Below are positions 26,222 to 37,007 of a stretch of DNA of 64,000 nt, piece after piece. The DNA comes from Balanoglossus misakiensis. Lineage: Eukaryota > Hemichordata. The stretch covers positions 2,976,001 to 3,040,000 of the forward strand of contig CM082584.2 in the NCBI GenBank assembly GCA_040954595.2, read 5' to 3'. The notes beneath the pieces are model-generated. The model ran no database searches. It saw only the letters and a program-made list of their open reading frames with translations, and was not told the DNA's origin. A program made the position numbers and the translations under genes. Position 1 is the stretch's first letter. Each line of letters begins with the position of its first letter.

Positions 26222-26644
26222 CCACAGGGGGCTCTCCCTCCGCGATTTTATTGTTTGTTTGTTTGTTTGTTGTTGTTGTTGTTGTTGTTGATTGGCATTA
26301 TAAACAAATACATATTTCTTTATTAATAAATATGGTTTGTTGACATGTAAGTGTTAGGGAATATTCAACGGTTAGCATTAGTGTTGGCACTTTTTTCGAT
26401 CTACGGCCCCGGGCATCACTAAGCCACGAAGAGAGGGTGATGCTGGCCGTGGATCGCAAAAATGCCAACACTAATACTAACAGTTGAATATACCATAACC
26501 TGTCAAATATACCCTAATAACCTAACCCTTACATGTCAACCAACCATATTTATTGACAAAGAAATATGTATTTGTTTATAATGCCAATCAACAACAACAA
26601 CAAACAAACACACAATAAAATTGCGGAGGGAGAGCCCCCTGTGG
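26222..26644. mobile_element. Foldback element, two arms of about 200 bp
   Basis: ccacagggggctctccctcc at 26222 is mirrored by ggagggagagccccctgtgg ending at 26644. The arms stay complementary inward through attggcattataaacaaata, catatttctt, ggttgacatgtaag-type words and gtgttggca to a short centre near 26405-26450. Differences are in the (gtt)n and (gttt)n tracts and a few bases. A clear target duplication is not visible (tgttt left, tgtta right). Confidence 0.85.
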
Positions 26645-26888
26645 TGTTACGGTACCACCTGCCCCACAATGACAAAGCTGACTCGAGGCCACGAACGACG
26701 TACAATTTACTCGCACGGTGTAAAACAACGCATGAATTCCATGCGACTGTGAGTTTACTGTTCGGCGCTGTAACGCTTCCCAAAGTCAGAATTTCGATGT
26801 TGGGATGACACTGTCGCCCTACCACTACCAGTTTTTGCAAGAAGGAGTGTACATGTACTTGTAAAATAACATTAAATGCCATGCTTAC

Positions 26889-27003
26889 CAGAGAAACGAC
26901 ATCATCAAGCATGGAGGCGACCGGGACCTCCATGCTTGATGAACGTCGAAGCTGCAATGATTTTTCAAATGCAACGGTCAGCGGGACGAGAACGAGGCAG
27001 CAC
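26889..27003 (-). other. Exon-like cassette B3 (115 nt) with internal hairpin
   Basis: Minus strand: acceptor-like gacgagcag, then a 115-nt block ending in TCTCTG before GTAAGC. The frame reading CCLVLVPLTVAF is open, shares the CCL start and frame with B2 cassettes, and continues into a long intronic-looking open frame to 26550. The upstream intron flank (tagtaac, taattagtc, atatgca-type words) matches the other cassettes. The 3' half is new and contains a 16-bp perfect inverted repeat. Unknown function. Confidence 0.4.
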
Positions 27004-27633
27004 CTGCTCGTCAATTATGCAAATTAGTTACTACTCAATCAGAATCTTGCTTTCGCATTCTAATTAGTCAAAGTATGCAGTGCAACGTTTGTGTGCGGGT
27101 GGAGAATGCGCCTCGCCAACTGATGAATTCTCTGTCACGGCGTTCTTTGGAAGTGCGATTATGTAACCGATTATCTCATTAGGGACATAGATAATATATT
27201 TTGTCTTCTTCAATTTGTTTGTACTACGAAAACAATTGCGAAACGAATAGCAAGCGCTTACGCTATGAAACGTAAATAAATATCAGTTATGGCCATGTAG
27301 AAACGGAACGTCAATCCGCATTTGTCAAAAAATAATAGAAAAGACAAAGAAGCTGAGGGGAATGACCTCCGTTCTGACCTATCTGGGGAAGGCCTATTGC
27401 AATACGCAATATGTCAGATCATGCTACCATCCGCCATTCTGATTGGACGAGAGCTCAATCCATCGATACGAAAGTACTCAATAGAGCACTGCTGAAACTG
27501 GCCCTGAACTAATCGCATGCAACAGGGAAAACGCGACCTTTCAAATCAAATAAATACAAAAAATACAGCCAATGAATTTACGGCCGGCCGGTTTATTTCT
27601 TAACTGCTCTATAGGAATTGTTGTCACTGCCAT
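27004..27633. other. Spacer, moderately CpG-rich, no gene recognised
   Basis: Apart from the conserved cassette flank at 27004-27080, nothing recognised. Confidence 0.5.
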
Positions 27634-27775
27634 GGACCACTTCGCGGATAGCATAACACAGGGTGTTGTGGGACAGTTTGCGTTCTGAGCGCGTGCATTA
27701 GCCATGCAGTAGACGCTATGTTGAACGCAAATTATACCATCATGCATTGCAGATACCCTATCCGCGTAGTGGTCT
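27634..27775. mobile_element. Small inverted-repeat element (MITE-like)
   Basis: ggaccacttcgcggatag (27634-27651) is mirrored by ctatccgcgtagtggtct (27758-27775), 16 of 18 matching. An inner ttgcgttc/gaacgcaa pair adds to the palindrome. The target duplication is uncertain. Confidence 0.65.
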
Positions 27776-29788
27776 ATGCACGATGCATGTCTTGTCAGTG
27801 CGCACTCGACAAATTGGACCGTTTCTATAAAAAATATGAACTGTGACTTTTGATTTTATTGAGAAATATCTCTCGAATTAAACCATGTAACGTAAATCAA
27901 GGAAATGTATTCTGCTAAAGTTGCTCCTGACGGGTTCGCTGAAACATTGTGTTATTGGTAAAATACGTCAAGTGTAAAATATTGAGTTACCTAATATGAT
28001 AAAATATCAGATTTATGTGTTTAATCAAGATAGGCCTCTCTTCATATGTTTCATTTATTTGGTTTGAATAAAGGTTATCTGATTCAGTTTCATGAAGTAT
28101 ACACGGCTTAAATGTTTATCCACTGTAGTGCCACTGAAATGGCTTTCACGTTTGAGACTTCGGGCGGTAATCTTATATTTACTTTCTTCATTTCTATTGG
28201 AGTAGACTACACCGGGGTCGACCTAAAATATCTATAAGCAATGCGCAATGGGAGTATTTCAGCCGTGATGACCGGACGATGTCGGACAAAGTCTACAACT
28301 TAATACACGATCCCCTCCAATTTGCATATGTCCATAAATGGCTAAACTTGCGTATCCTAGTGTTCTAAAGAACAAATGGTGGCGCTCTTATTGTCGCGTG
28401 TGCCACCTCCTGAATATCTGTGATTGGCTGTATCTCAATTTGCCATGGTAACAGTAGCTAAATTTGCATAGGTTACCGTATACCTTTAAGGCACGTCAAG
28501 CGTATGTCCTTGTTGGGCTGTCTGACAGGAACGAATCGAGACCCACCGCACAGTCACGCAATGATGAAATCCACATCGCCAAAAACGATGTTTCACTAGA
28601 CTCGGGTACATGCAACTATCTCATGCCATTTACAGAATTGAACACCCCAGGCAATGTTACGTGTTGCTCCATGACTGTTGCTCCATGACCAACCAAACAG
28701 CAAACAACAAACTCATGTCCAAACCAATGCAACTCATTGCATTAAACAATATAGATGGGGATCCCAAAGAATAATTCAAATATATTTGCAGAATTGCCAC
28801 GCAAGTCGGGCATATTGTCCAAATTTAAGCACTCTGCAACTGAAACATAAAACCCAAGCTTTTTACAATACAGGAATTAAAAATTCTGATTGAATTAATG
28901 CCAACATAAAACGAAAAAAGACAACTCACAAAATGTATATGTAGTGTTTCATGTAGCGTTTTGATCTCAAGAAGATATGAAAAAATCGTCGGGGGAAAAG
29001 CAGGTGAGAACATCACCTCATTTTTGGGATATGAAATAAAAGTCTATTTTACGGAGACACGTGGTAAAAAGTCCACCCTAGTCTCAATTTTCCAGACCCC
29101 TCTGGGATAGTCGAGTAGTCCATCCCCATGAAACTGCATATTTTAAAATAGCCAAAATGAGTCAATGGGGCATTTTTTCATCCTACCTCAACCTTGCTAA
29201 GAGTTTCCGTGCCAGTCACCTGCAAAAATTAAATTTACCACGGACAAATTGAAATACAGCCAATCGAAAAAAGTGCGCCACCACATGGTCATTTGAAGAC
29301 TTTGATGCTCTCTTCTGGCCGTAACCGCATGTGATCCGGAATAAAATTGAGCCTTGATCGCGTTTTTTATTTTATTTTCACCACCAACGAAAATCTACGA
29401 CGGCCCAACCGCAGATTATTGCTGCTCCATACAACAACCGGCTTATACTGTACATAAGTTTTGTGTTCTGGTGGCATTTGCGGGTCTGAGACGTCATTTC
29501 TAGAAGGCCCTATTCGTTTTATACCAATAACTTTTACCACCCATGCTGGATTTTTTACGTTTTCTTTGACGACGCTTGACCCTTTTCTTGCTTTGTTGTA
29601 GTCTTGGTTACCCAGATGCCTTTGCAAAGGCGAATGGGTAACAGAGACCAGCTTTGTTGTTGGTAGTTTGTTTGTTCGTAACGTCTGTAACTGGGATTCT
29701 TCACTTGTGGAATATACTGCTTATTTCTTGTGTATCTGCATTTTGTTGATGCTGTCGCTCCTCTGGCAGTGAAGCAAGGGTGCTAGCT
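27776..29788. other. No recognised gene
   Basis: About 2 kb with small random open frames. A ccatggtaacag word with nearby atttgcat words at about 28320-28480 resembles regulatory motifs but is not enough to call a promoter. Confidence 0.45.
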
Positions 29789-30045
29789 GGGACTGTTCAG
29801 GATTTACTTCCGGGGGGCGGAGGATTTTCAGGAGGGACCGCCCATTTTCTCCAAGAACAATTTAGGGAGGAATAGACATAAAAATCACAATCCTTTTGGG
29901 GGGACCATGGAAAAACCCCAGGAAATTTAAGGGGTACAACAGATTTCCTCCACAATTTACTGGGGGTACGTCCATGGAAAAAACAATCACCAGGAAAATA
30001 AAAAATCCTCCGGCCCCACCCTGGAAGTAAAATCTGAACAGTCCC
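29789..30045. mobile_element. 257-bp non-autonomous element, GGGACTGTTCAG ends
   Basis: The left end gggactgttcag with tttacttcc and cggaggatttt is mirrored on the right by aaaatcctccgg, ggaagtaaaa and ctgaacagtccc. The inverted repeats span about 40 bp with a few mismatches. The termini match those of the 991-bp element at 36014 (GGGACCGTTCAG), so both belong to one wider family. The flanks tagct and taact may be a decayed target duplication. Confidence 0.8.
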
Positions 30046-30538
30046 TAACTTTTGTTTGTTTGTTTGCTTGTTTATTTGTCTGTCTGTTTGTGTATTCTAT
30101 ATTATGTTATATGAAGCTTCTGCTACATTTTGCATTTCCTTTTGCATAAACAATGACTAAACCGACTGGAGCGCGTTTGGGCGCAGGATAGATTTGAGAG
30201 TTAATCCATCTGTGTTTACCGGCTAAAACCGTTCGATTTTTGCAACAAGTGAGACCGTAGTAGTAATCCGAAGGCCAGTCAGTGCATGTTTGCATGACTG
30301 GCGTGTAGTGATACCTACCACAAAATGGTATCGCCCAAATAATGTTTGCCGGAATTTATAAGCCTGGCGCTCTCCTAACAAGTCGTCATGTTCGCCCTCG
30401 TAGTCATGCTGCCAGTCGGGGAAAATGACGTACTTCATGTAAAAGTTTATAAAAAATAAACCAAATTTCACTGCCATGTATCCCAAAACAATTTATGTGA
30501 CAGATTTTTAAAAAGAACACTAACTTCGGCTAAGGAAT
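30046..30538. other. (TTTG)n-like tract, then no recognised feature
   Basis: tttgtttgtttgtttgcttg-type simple sequence to about 30095, then unique sequence without support for a gene. Confidence 0.5.
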
Positions 30539-30547
30539 GTCAAGTCA

Positions 30548-30790
30548 TAGCTCCGCGTTCAGGTCTGTGTGTTCCCCACGCACCACAGCCCTGCATAAGG
30601 CCCCATAGACAAAACTGGTGCGCTTGCGGTCCGGACCCGGACGCCCGACCGCAGCTTTTTCTGTCGAAATTCGATTTTATCGAAGCAAAATCCTTTCCCT
30701 TATTACTTCAACCGACCCCAAATATGATGCGTTTAACTTCTTCTAACGTCCGTGTAACGCCGGGAACACACAGACCTGCACGCAGAGCTA
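30548..30790. mobile_element. 243-bp MITE with 29-bp terminal inverted repeats
   Basis: The left end tagctccgcgttcaggtc... (30548-30576) and the right end ...gacctgcacgcagagcta (30762-30790) match at 27 of 29 positions as inverted repeats. They are flanked by gtcaagtca (30539-30547) and gtcaaatca (30791-30799), a likely 9-bp target duplication with one change. The size and 8-10 bp duplication are typical of Mutator-, hAT- or Merlin-type non-autonomous elements. The interior is GC- and CpG-rich and codes for nothing. Confidence 0.88.
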
Positions 30791-31040
30791 GTCAAATCAG
30801 TGCACTGTGCAGTCGGTCGGTACACTCTGCTGGTGTATACAAACGATCGTGGCGACAGAATCTCTCCCTGGGACGGCCTTACACAAATTTAATCGATTGT
30901 CTAACAATTTTACTGCGACTTGTTGCCACGTCTTATACATTTCGTTGACCGGTGGAATATAGAGGTTCAGTCGTCACGCTGAACTGGCTCGAAACCATTC
31001 CCCACGCTGATTCGACTCTCGCGCCCGGGATATATGTCTG

Positions 31041-31460
31041 TGGTAGCTCCATGGTAACAACCGTAAGGGGCCAGGTCATGTGATTGTGGGTTGCCTATCA
31101 TTTGCTATAAGGCGCCTTCTGATTGGTTTATATTCCCACTAAATCTCGTAGAGTTCAGCGGGATCTCCATTGAGAGTTGGTCAGATGTAGTGTGAGGCGA
31201 CAGCATAAAAAACAAGTCGCCGTTCCCTACATCTGATTTTAATCAGATTGTGGTGGCTCCATGGTAACAACCCAAGGGGCTAGGTCATGTGATTGTGGGA
31301 TGCCTATCGTTTGCTATAAGGCGCCTTCTGATTGGTTTATTCGCCCAGTAAATCCCGTCGATTTCAACGGGAGCTCCAGTGAGAGTTGGTCAGATGTAGT
31401 GTGAGGCGACAGCATAAAAAAACCACGTCGCCGTTACCTACATCTGATTTTAATCAGATT
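31041..31460. repeat. 210-bp tandem duplication with paired hairpins
   Basis: ctccatggtaacaacc occurs at 31047 and 31257, and cagatgtagtgtgaggcgac at 31182 and 31391, a 209-210 bp period. Each copy ends in a strong stem, cagatgtag...ggcgac...gtcgcc...ctacatctg, followed by the hairpin atctgattttaatcagat. It also holds gtcatgtga and ctgattggttta (inverted CCAAT). Confidence 0.88.
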
Positions 31461-32301
31461 GGGGACACCCCCTCCCGAACCCACCCCCTTCATTCTTCGC
31501 CACATTTCATTTATTGGCTGGTTTGTCTAGTGTACCAGGGCAGACTACTTGCCACCCCACCCCACCGATGCTTACTTTGAGTGGAGTGTCAACATTAAAA
31601 TTTGTCCTCGCCAACATTGAGTTAATATGCCTTTGAGTTCGTTAAAATGCAACTTTGATCACCGTATTTTACAAAAAAAATTCTTATGTGGGAGGGGGAC
31701 ACCCCCTCCATTCTTCACCACGTTGCATTTATTCGCTGGTTTGTCTAGTGTACCAGGGCACGCTTCTTGCCACCCCATCCCCGATGCTTACTTTGAGTGC
31801 AGTGGCAAAATTAAAAAAAAATTCCTCCCTAACATTGAGTTAATTTGCTTTTGAGTTCATTAAAATGCAACTTTGAGCACCGTATTTTACAACATTTTCT
31901 TATGTGGGAGGGGGACACCCCCTCCCACGCCCAACCCCGACACTTTTCTTGTTTTACCAATCCTACCAACTATTGTATTGACTTGTCATTTTAATTTATT
32001 CATAGATTTCTTTATTGCAATGATATACTATTATATACTTCAATTACTTTAAGAAAATTATAATTGACGTGTTGAGGAGCCTCATTCCCTTTATTGCATA
32101 CAGTGTACATAGGATCATGACGGCGAATGTTTTCGGAGAGGGGGGGGGTCATCATATTGTTAGGCCTGTCAAGGGGGGGGGGGGTCGTCGTTTTTTTGGT
32201 CCTGGGTGAAGGGGGGGGGGGGGGTTGGCCTGATTTTGAAAACCGATGACACAAACTTGCCAACCCCCCCCCCCCCCCAGCCGTAAAAACTGAACGGTCC
32301 C
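31461..32301. mobile_element. G/C-run element, inverted orientation, one end missing
   Basis: The right end reads gccgtaaaaactgaacggtccc (to 32301) followed by tta, the same terminus and duplication as at 36014-37004. The interior from 32060 is the reverse complement of 36040-36220. Two tandem blocks of about 230 bp (gtttgtctagtgtaccaggg at 31522 and 31740) match the interior subrepeats of the other copy. The left terminus is not found. Confidence 0.8.
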
Positions 32302-32452
32302 TTATTGGATTGGTTACAAAATTGCTGTACGAGCTTTCTATGATTTGACCGCCGAAACCGCGATCAGCGAATTGCGTTGTGCTATACGATTCGAGGATAG
32401 TCATTCTGAGTAATTGAATTCAATTAGCCTTACATTCCATGCCTGCCTAGCT

Positions 32453-32542
32453 GCAATAATTGTAGCCTTGTTGGGCTGGTTGGGTGGCTGGATGGCCCAC
32501 CATCTACCCACCCAACTAGGCCACCAATGCTTCAATTATTGC
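32453..32542. repeat. 90-bp imperfect palindrome
   Basis: gcaataattg at 32453 pairs with caattattgc ending at 32542. The interior ttgggtggctggatggcc pairs partly with ccaccatctacccaccca. Confidence 0.65.
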
Positions 32543-34324
32543 ATATAATGCCAACCTAGGCCTACTTGATTGGTGATGTGCGACAAGCATGCTAATAATA
32601 TATTGCGCTGCACATAGGGTAAGGCTTGCATGCCCAGAGACAGAGTAAAATTTTAACGTTAAACAATATAAACAATAAAATGTTTTTTCACCAAAAAATT
32701 AATTTTCCGGTCAGTAGCTGACTTGTTGGAACGTAGGGACAGTATGACAGGTCATACATCTGCCGCCATATCACGTAAAAACATCGGTGTAACATGGCCA
32801 GAAATATACATCGTTGTGATTGGTTGGGATCCTGTTTTGGCGTGCTTCATTGACGCATCCATGAATAGATTTTTGTTTGTGTTTGATAGAAAAAAAATGC
32901 CCGACCGGGTTGCACAGTTAAGTGGTTTTGGCTAATGACGGGCACTGGGTAGATATATAGAAACCATGTATAGAGACAACCATGCTTTTTTTCCGAATTG
33001 TGATTGATACTTAGAACTTCGAAAATCTATACGATTTAACTAAATGCATTTTCTGGTAAAGGTGAAGTCTGTCAGAACATGATGTACAGTTTTTAAAGAG
33101 CAGATTACGAATAAAAATTTAAATGCAACTGAGAACCACGTGATTCTTGTCGTAGATTGTCGCATCATACAGCCAGGTCTGTTGTGACTTCACAAATGAC
33201 ACGTCGAAATTTCGTGTGGCAAACGGTATTCGCCATCAACAAAAAGGTACCGGGAAAGTTTCGACTGGCATGCCGGAATTCTGCATCATGTACACCGGCA
33301 GGTTTTTTTGAGATGACAAAGTCGGTTTTTCACAACTTTACCTTGTCATGTTTATCATGGTAATGCACGACGGCCAAATGTCGGACTTGTGTCGGGCAGA
33401 TTTTGCAGTCCCGACAAAACATATTTCTACAGAGCAGGCTTCGATGGCATACCGCTGTTATCAAAATCCATTATTCGACTATGTTCCCAATACCAAGATC
33501 GGCTATTCTCGACAGCGACTTTCTCCAGGGAATACCAACTCCGCCGTATGATCTACAAATCAGAATGCCAGTGCCGTTTTCATTGACGATGGCATGGAAA
33601 AGCTTATGAATATTGGTGAGAATTAGTAGTTCGTTGTTACACAACCAATGTTATTGTAACAGCTGACTTTAACGCCACAGCAATATATGAAGCGATGTGG
33701 ACGCTCGAAAAGAGAGACAAAAGTTCTGTTCTCCTGTGTCTCTGCGCTGCTCTCACTAGAGAATGTAATTTCATAAAGACAGTACTAAATAAAAGAGATT
33801 AAATGCACCAAAAAGTTGAATTTCCTTAATGATATTTTGTTGCTTAGATTTGCACATTTTCACTTTTTCAAGGGTGCAGGAAGCAATTTCTTGTACGGGG
33901 ACAAAGTTACATATTTTCTGGACACAATTTTTTATGATAAAAATAAATAGCTGAATAAATTGATTACTGATTAAATGCAAATAATAAAAAGGGAGAAATA
34001 GCAAGAAATAAAGTGAACAAATATTATTGTAAAAGCTCCAGTATGTGTTATAATTGACAATTTTCTCAGTATTGTTCCAAAAATTGAATTCAACTGTATT
34101 CATGTCACACATATTGCTACAAATGTACTTTCTTCGATCAGCGACTTTCGTTAAAGATTAGTTTGATTGGCGTCAAATTACTGACACGTGAAGCCTCCCA
34201 GCCAATTACACTGTATGTTCCATAAACAACAAAATGTGCGCTTCTGTTAACTTTGATTTTTATACTTCAGTTATTCACAGTGATTGTGCCATTCTTTAAA
34301 TCCATATCCCTATTGGTGTAAAAT
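32543..34324. other. No gene confirmed; three-frame open patch at 33350-33610
   Basis: Three overlapping plus-strand frames of about 65 codons are open near 33348-33609, and ggtgag follows at 33613. I do not recognise any of the products. The rest is AT-rich without repeats I can name. Confidence 0.4.
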
Positions 34325-34480
34325 ATGATCATTGGCGGGGGTGGGGGGGGGGGTAAGCGGGGATTTTGTGCATGGTGGGGGGGGGTTAAGTATGGTTTTA
34401 CCCTGCCCCCGAAACTTAGTCAGGGGCGGAGATACACTCCCGGTTTAAAAGCCAATATGGGGGGGGGGGGTAATTGCTAT
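34325..34480. repeat. G-run-rich fragment
   Basis: Three G homopolymers of 8-12 bases within 150 bases, similar in style to the G/C-run element family but without its termini. Confidence 0.6.
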
Positions 34481-34711
34481 TACTGGTATATCAACTCGAT
34501 TTGTATAACTTTTTAAAGATTAAAATTGATAAGAATGGGATGCATTCAAAGACTTCTGGAGAATGTTGTTTGCAACCAATCTCTGTATCAACTTAAATTT
34601 AAAGTAAATAAGAATTAAAGTAGCGACGACAAATAAGAAGACGAACATGTTTTGGTCTTTCATTCCAAATAGACTCATCACAGACTTAGAGGCATCATAA
34701 AATTTAAACCT

Positions 34712-35895
34712 TTGGAGTTTCACTCTTCTGACATTTTGCTTGCTCTTGATGAAAAAAGAGAGGTTTTCTTGGCATTACTCGATCTTTCCGCAGCATTTGA
34801 CACTGTGAACCATACCATTTTACTCAATCGCTTAAGAGACCGCTTTGGTCTCTCAGATACTGTTCTCACGTGGTTTAAGTCATACCTTTCCAATCGTAGT
34901 CAGTGTATACTAGTAAATTCCACCCAATCACCTTTCTATCCGCTCGACACTGGGGTACCACAGGGATCAGTTCTTGGTCCCATACTTTTCAATATGTACA
35001 TGTCTCCATTAGGTGAATTAGTTCAAAGTCATGGTTGTCTTTATAGTTTTTATGCAGATGACTCTTCCCTTTATATGTCTTTTTGTAAAGACAACGCAGC
35101 CAGAACTGTTTCAAATCTTGAACTTTGTATATCCGATGTTAGGTTTTGGATGTCTGAAAACTTCTTGTGCTTAAACGATGATAAGACTGAATTTGTTATT
35201 TTCTCTGGTACTTCGGGTGATCTGTCTGCTAGAGGGATTTCAGAAATTCGTGTTGGCGATTCTCTGATTCCCGTCCATTGTCAGGCTAAGAGCCTTGGAG
35301 TGATCCTTGACTCTTGTCTGACAATGAAGCCACATATTGGACAGATCTGCCGCTCTGCCACTTTTCATTTACGTCGCATTGCACTTATTGCAAATATTTA
35401 TCTCAATCTGCTACAGAGCAATTAGTTCATGCATTCTTTACTTCTCGAATTGATTCATGTAATTCACTTTTATTTGGGCTCCCGAAGTATTCAATCAACC
35501 GTATTCAACGCGTTCAGAATATTGCTGCTAGAATTGTTACTCGTTCAAAAATCACCTGTCACATCACTCCAATTTTGTATCAGTTGCACTGGCTACCTTT
35601 TACAGAGCGTATTGTTTTTAAGATGTTAGTTCTCATTTTTAAATCCATTCATAAACTTGGTCCAATATATCTTTCTAACATGACTGATCTGTATGTTCCG
35701 TGTCGCAATTTAAGGTCAGCTGATCAGTTCAAACTCTGCCCTGTTCGATCACGCACCAGGAGTTATGGTGATCGTGCTTTTACTGTTGCTGCTCCAATTC
35801 TTTGGAATATTCTTCCACTCAACATTCACCAGGCACCAGACTTATCTGTTTTTAAATCAAATGTTAAAACTTTACTCTTTAAATCTGTTTTTTAG
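34712..35895 (+). pseudogene. Reverse transcriptase fragment of the L2/CR1-like LINE, frameshifted
   Basis: Encoded the polymerase that copies LINE RNA into DNA at a nicked target. Visible motifs in order are LLDLSAAFDTVNH (palm motif with the first aspartate), GVPQGSVLGPILF near 34950-34990, and the catalytic FYADD (codons for YADD at 35051-35062). These are followed by the LNDDKTEF and LGVILDS segments. Near 35395 the frame shifts by one base. The C-terminal part continues in another frame with QNIAARIVTRS, HWLPFTERI, RSYGDRAF and LWNILP, a typical L2/CR1 C-terminus ending at a stop at 35895. The endonuclease and N-terminal RT are absent through truncation, so the copy is dead. RT motifs make the assignment firm; the clade is judged from the C-terminal motifs. 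Confidence 0.92.
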
Positions 35896-35986
35896 CCATT
35901 TGTTGTATTGTATTTTTGCTTTAAGCGTCATTGATCACATTTTTGTGGATACTGACGCTATATAAATAAATTATTATTATTATTCT
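34712..35986 (+). mobile_element. 5'-truncated L2/CR1-like LINE
   Basis: It begins abruptly inside a reverse transcriptase domain and ends with ctatataaataaattatt followed by an (att)n tail at about 35970-35984. Short microsatellite tails are usual for CR1/L2-group LINEs. 5' truncation is the normal outcome of incomplete reverse transcription. Confidence 0.9.
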
Positions 35987-36013
35987 TAAAATCTGACTTT
36001 GAGGCACATTTTA

Positions 36014-37004
36014 GGGACCGTTCAGTTTTTACGGCAGGGGGGGGGGGGGCGGCAAGTTTGTGTCATCGGTTCTCAAAATCAGGCCGACCCCCCCTTCAGC
36101 CAGGACCAAAAAATGATGACCCCCTCTTTGACAGACCCAAAAATATGATGACCCCCCCCCCCACGCCCAAAACATTCGCCGTCCTGATCCTATGTACACT
36201 GTATGCAATAAAGAACATAAGAAATTTTTTTAAAATACGGTGCTCAAAGTTGCAATTTAATGAACTCAAAAGCAAATTAACTCAATGTTAGGGAGGACAA
36301 ATTTTAATTTTGCCACTCCAGTCAAAGTAAGCATCGGGGGTGGGGTGGCAAGAAGTCTTCCCTGGTACACTAGACAAACCAGTGAATAAATGCAATGTGG
36401 CGAAGAATGGAGGGGGTGGGTGTAGGAGGGGGTGTAAAATATGTAGCGCAAAGTTGCATTTTAATGAACTCAAAAGCAAATTATCTCAATGTTTGGGAGG
36501 ACCAATTTTACTTTTTGCCACTCCACTCAAAGTTAGAAGATTTGGCGTTATCTTGTCATGACATCATTTATAAAATTTCTAGTATATAGAAGATGCAGCG
36601 CGAAACTCTTAGTTATGCAAAATGGTTTAAACAATTATTCTCCTTTATGTATTCACTTTGTTAAATATTATCATCGGTGGGGTTTGGGTGGCAAGCACTC
36701 CGCCCTGGTACACTAGACAAACCAGCCCCAAATGAAATGTGGCGGAGAATATAGGGGGTGGGTGTGGGAGGGGGTGTCCCCCTTCCAAAATTACAAAAGT
36801 TTGTAAAATAAAGGGTGCGAAACTGCAATTTTGTGGACTCAAAAGCAAAAGTTCGGTGGCAAAAGTATGTGACCCCCCCCCCTAAACGTTTAAAAAAACC
36901 AGATGACCCCCCCCCCTTGTGGACTTCAAAATTTAAGTGACCCCCCCCCCTGGATTTTGCCACCGCCCCCCCCCCCCCCCCGGCCGTAAAAACTGAACGG
37001 TCCC
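36014..37004. mobile_element. 991-bp non-autonomous DNA element, 22-bp TIRs, TTA duplication
   Basis: gggaccgttcagtttttacg at 36014 is mirrored by cgtaaaaactgaacggtccc ending at 37004, with 22 identical terminal bases followed by G-runs or C-runs. TTA flanks both sides (36011-36013, 37005-37007). The interior contains two copies of a block of about 200 bp (caaagttgca, gaactcaaaagcaaatta, tgccactcca words) and many C-runs up to 17 bases. No transposase frame is visible. Confidence 0.88.
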
Positions 37005-37007
37005 TTA

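Noticed and set aside
26550-27014. 154-codon minus-strand frame as a single-exon gene
   Set aside because: Its start is cassette B3, it runs through the GTAAGC donor into intron-like sequence and ends in the arm of the foldback; no ATG start.
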